Source of the DNA: Bartonella sp. AU55XJBT
GTDB lineage: Bacteria; Pseudomonadota; Alphaproteobacteria; Rhizobiales; Rhizobiaceae
DNA: 64,000 nt
Assembly (NCBI RefSeq): GCF_028618525.1
Contig: NZ_JAQITC010000005.1
Span: forward strand, 62,001 to 126,000
Direction of reading: 5' to 3'
How positions within the stretch are numbered: the first letter of the stretch is position 1; each line of letters starts with the position of its first letter. Position numbers and translations under genes: made by a program. The notes under the pieces are model-generated. The model ran no database searches and was not told the origin of the DNA. It saw nothing but the letters and a program-made list of their open reading frames with translations. Shown here piece by piece: positions 62,514 to 64,000 of the stretch.

Positions 62514-63911
62514 TTATCCTTCCTGTGGTGTAGGCCATTTTTTACTTGCGGTAAGAGTGGCAACAAGTTCGGGAAGGTCGGAGAAAGTTTTTTGTTGAAA
62601 ATTGATCGACTTCATCATTTCGGTTGTTGTCGTGGGATGAAAAGCTCCCTGAAAGCCGAGTTTTTTTGCTTCATTGATGCGTTGTGCTGAATGTGCAACA
62701 GCGCGAGTAGCTCCTGAAAGACTGACTTCACCAAAGTATACATAATCCGTTGGCAAAGGGATATTGGCAAGAGAAGAGACCAAAGCAGCGGCTACAGCTA
62801 AATCAGCAGCAGGTTCTGATATACGATATCCACCTGCCACGTTCAGATAGACATCATGCTGTCCAAAACGAATGCCACAATGGGCTTCTAAAACGGCGAG
62901 AATCATAGAAAGACGATTTCCATCCCATCCGACAACTGCACGTCTTGGTGTTCCAAGAGAAGAAGGAGCAACAAGCGCTTGAATTTCTACCAATATCGGG
63001 CGTGTTCCCTCCATACCCGCAAAAACAGCTGCCCCTGGCGCTTTTTCATTACGTTCTCCTAAAAACAATTCGGATGGATTTATCACTTCGCGTAATCCTT
63101 TATCAGACATTTCAAAAACACCAATTTCATCTGTTGGTCCGAAGCGATTTTTTACAGTTCTAAGAATGCGATAATGATGCCCTCCTTCACCCTCAAAATA
63201 GAGAACACCATCAACCATGTGTTCAACAACCCGAGGACCAGCAATTTGCCCATCTTTTGTCACATGCCCCACAAGAACAACAGCGGCTCCTGTTTTTTTG
63301 GCAAAGCGGATCATTGCCTGAGCACCAATACGGACTTGTGTGACAGTGCCGGGGGCTGAATCTGCTGTATCTGACCATAGGGTTTGAATCGAATCGATAA
63401 TCACCATATCAAGGTTTTTATGTTCGCTTAAGGTTGCAAGAATATCTTCAACATTGGTTTCAGCAGCAAGTTTCACTTCTGTATTATGAGCGCCAAGCCT
63501 TTGCGCACGCAAACAAATTTGCGCAATAGCCTCTTCACCTGAGACATAGATAACATGGTGTCCTTTGCGTGATAAAGCAGCTGCTGTTTGTGTAAGCAAT
63601 GTTGATTTTCCAATACCTGGATCACCACCAACAAGGAGTGCTGATCCACGAACGAAGCCCCCACCCGTAACACGATCAAGTTCAGCAATACCTGAATGAA
63701 TACGTGGAGCATCTTGGATATCTCCAGAAAGAGATGTAAGGGTGACGATGCGTCCTTTACGAGCATTCTGCTTAGGACCACTTCCTATGCCGCCATTTAT
63801 ATTTTCTTCAATAAGTGAATTCCATTCTCCACAGGCGCTACATTTCCCTGCCCAACGAGAATGGATGGTTCCACAATTTTGACAGATAAATTGAACACGA
63901 GTGCGTGCCAT
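62514..63911 (-). CDS. radA: DNA repair protein RadA (Sms)
   Basis: DNA-branch-migration ATPase that works with RecA in recombinational repair. The amino-terminal zinc finger FICQNCGTIHSRWAGKCSAC lies at residues 9-28. The RecA-like core has GGDPGIGKSTLLTQ (Walker A near 95) and VIIDSIQTLW (Walker B), the RadA-specific KNRFGPTDEIG, and the Lon-protease-like domain ends the protein (NVAGGYRISEPAADLAVAAA). The length is 465 residues. It follows dnaB on the same strand. Confidence 0.96.
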   Translation of the reverse strand: MARTRVQFICQNCGTIHSRWAGKCSACGEWNSLIEENINGGIGSGPKQNARKGRIVTLTSLSGDIQDAPRIHSGIAELDRVTGGGFVRGSALLVGGDPGIGKSTLLTQTAAALSRKGHHVIYVSGEEAIAQICLRAQRLGAHNTEVKLAAETNVEDILATLSEHKNLDMVIIDSIQTLWSDTADSAPGTVTQVRIGAQAMIRFAKKTGAAVVLVGHVTKDGQIAGPRVVEHMVDGVLYFEGEGGHHYRILRTVKNRFGPTDEIGVFEMSDKGLREVINPSELFLGERNEKAPGAAVFAGMEGTRPILVEIQALVAPSSLGTPRRAVVGWDGNRLSMILAVLEAHCGIRFGQHDVYLNVAGGYRISEPAADLAVAAALVSSLANIPLPTDYVYFGEVSLSGATRAVAHSAQRINEAKKLGFQGAFHPTTTTEMMKSINFQQKTFSDLPELVATLTASKKWPTPQEG

Positions 63912-63917
63912 GTCAAT

Positions 63918-64000
63918 TTAACCAATTTGTTCTGGAAGATAATTGCTATCTGCCAGATCACTAAAGCGTGTGAAATCAGATTGAAAGGCAAGGGACACGA
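63918..64000 (-). CDS. dnaB: Replicative DNA helicase DnaB, 3' end only
   Basis: The last 26 codons of a minus-strand gene that enters from the right edge. They read VSLAFQSDFTRFSDLADSNY and then LPEQIG before TAA. This is the carboxyl end of alphaproteobacterial DnaB, the ring helicase that opens the replication fork. The dnaB-radA order is common in Rhizobiales. Only the end is visible, so completeness cannot be judged. Confidence 0.75.
   Translation of the reverse strand, partial: VSLAFQSDFTRFSDLADSNYLPEQIG

Overview
This 64 kb window is chromosomal DNA from an alphaproteobacterium of the Rhizobiales, almost certainly a Bartonella. The evidence is low GC with long AT-rich and poorly coding gaps; rhizobial gene orders (trxB-lsrB, rpoZ-rsh-pyrE-acpS-lepB-rnc-era-recO, thiCOSGE-thiD, panC-panB, psd-pssA); and a haem-uptake locus (hutA / tonB / hmuS-hmuT-hmuU-hmuV) of the kind used by Bartonella, which depends on host haem. 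The assignment rests on recognised protein families and gene order; no database search was made.

Layout. 0.9-7.8 kb: a TrkH potassium transporter, thioredoxin reductase with its LysR neighbour (LsrB/VtlR type), a 1.5 kb gap, an aspartate aminotransferase and a cold-shock protein. The gap holds a decayed phage-type integrase and, after it, a candidate AbcR-like small RNA with a very strong terminator. 8-19 kb: carB, a methylguanine-DNA methyltransferase, a PleC-like PAS sensor kinase, aminopeptidase N and a family 4 uracil-DNA glycosylase carrying a ten-base homopolymer. 19.2-24.4 kb: the thiamine operon thiC-thiO-thiS-thiG-thiE-thiD. 24.4-26.7 kb: an AT-rich 1.4 kb stretch and an orphan phage tail-collar gene, which look like prophage remains. 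26.9-34.3 kb: the haem locus. A TonB-dependent receptor in the outer membrane (HutA), energised by TonB (divergent), would pass haem to a periplasmic binding protein (HmuT), an ABC importer (HmuU/HmuV) and a cytoplasmic haem-handling protein (HmuS).

34.6-48.9 kb: a lytic transglycosylase, dapA, smpB, a family 5 uracil-DNA glycosylase, then the stringent response, pyrimidine, lipid-carrier, secretion and RNA-processing cluster from rpoZ to recO, then panC-panB. 48.9-53.5 kb: a second integrase relic, an HD hydrolase, the YgfZ folate-binding protein, dihydroorotase and a small secreted protein. 53.5-64 kb: cysS, a DUF421 membrane protein, an Atm1-type ABC exporter, phosphatidylethanolamine synthesis (psd, pssA), an SDR enzyme, purF, cvpA, radA and the 3' end of dnaB, which runs off the window.

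Most of the window is conserved housekeeping. The unusual parts are in the gaps: two integrase relics sharing a dispersed upstream repeat (a third copy lies at 34.4 kb, a possible fourth at 0.2 kb), the small RNA next to lsrB, and the phage tail remnant. No CRISPR array, rRNA, tRNA or intact insertion sequence was recognised.
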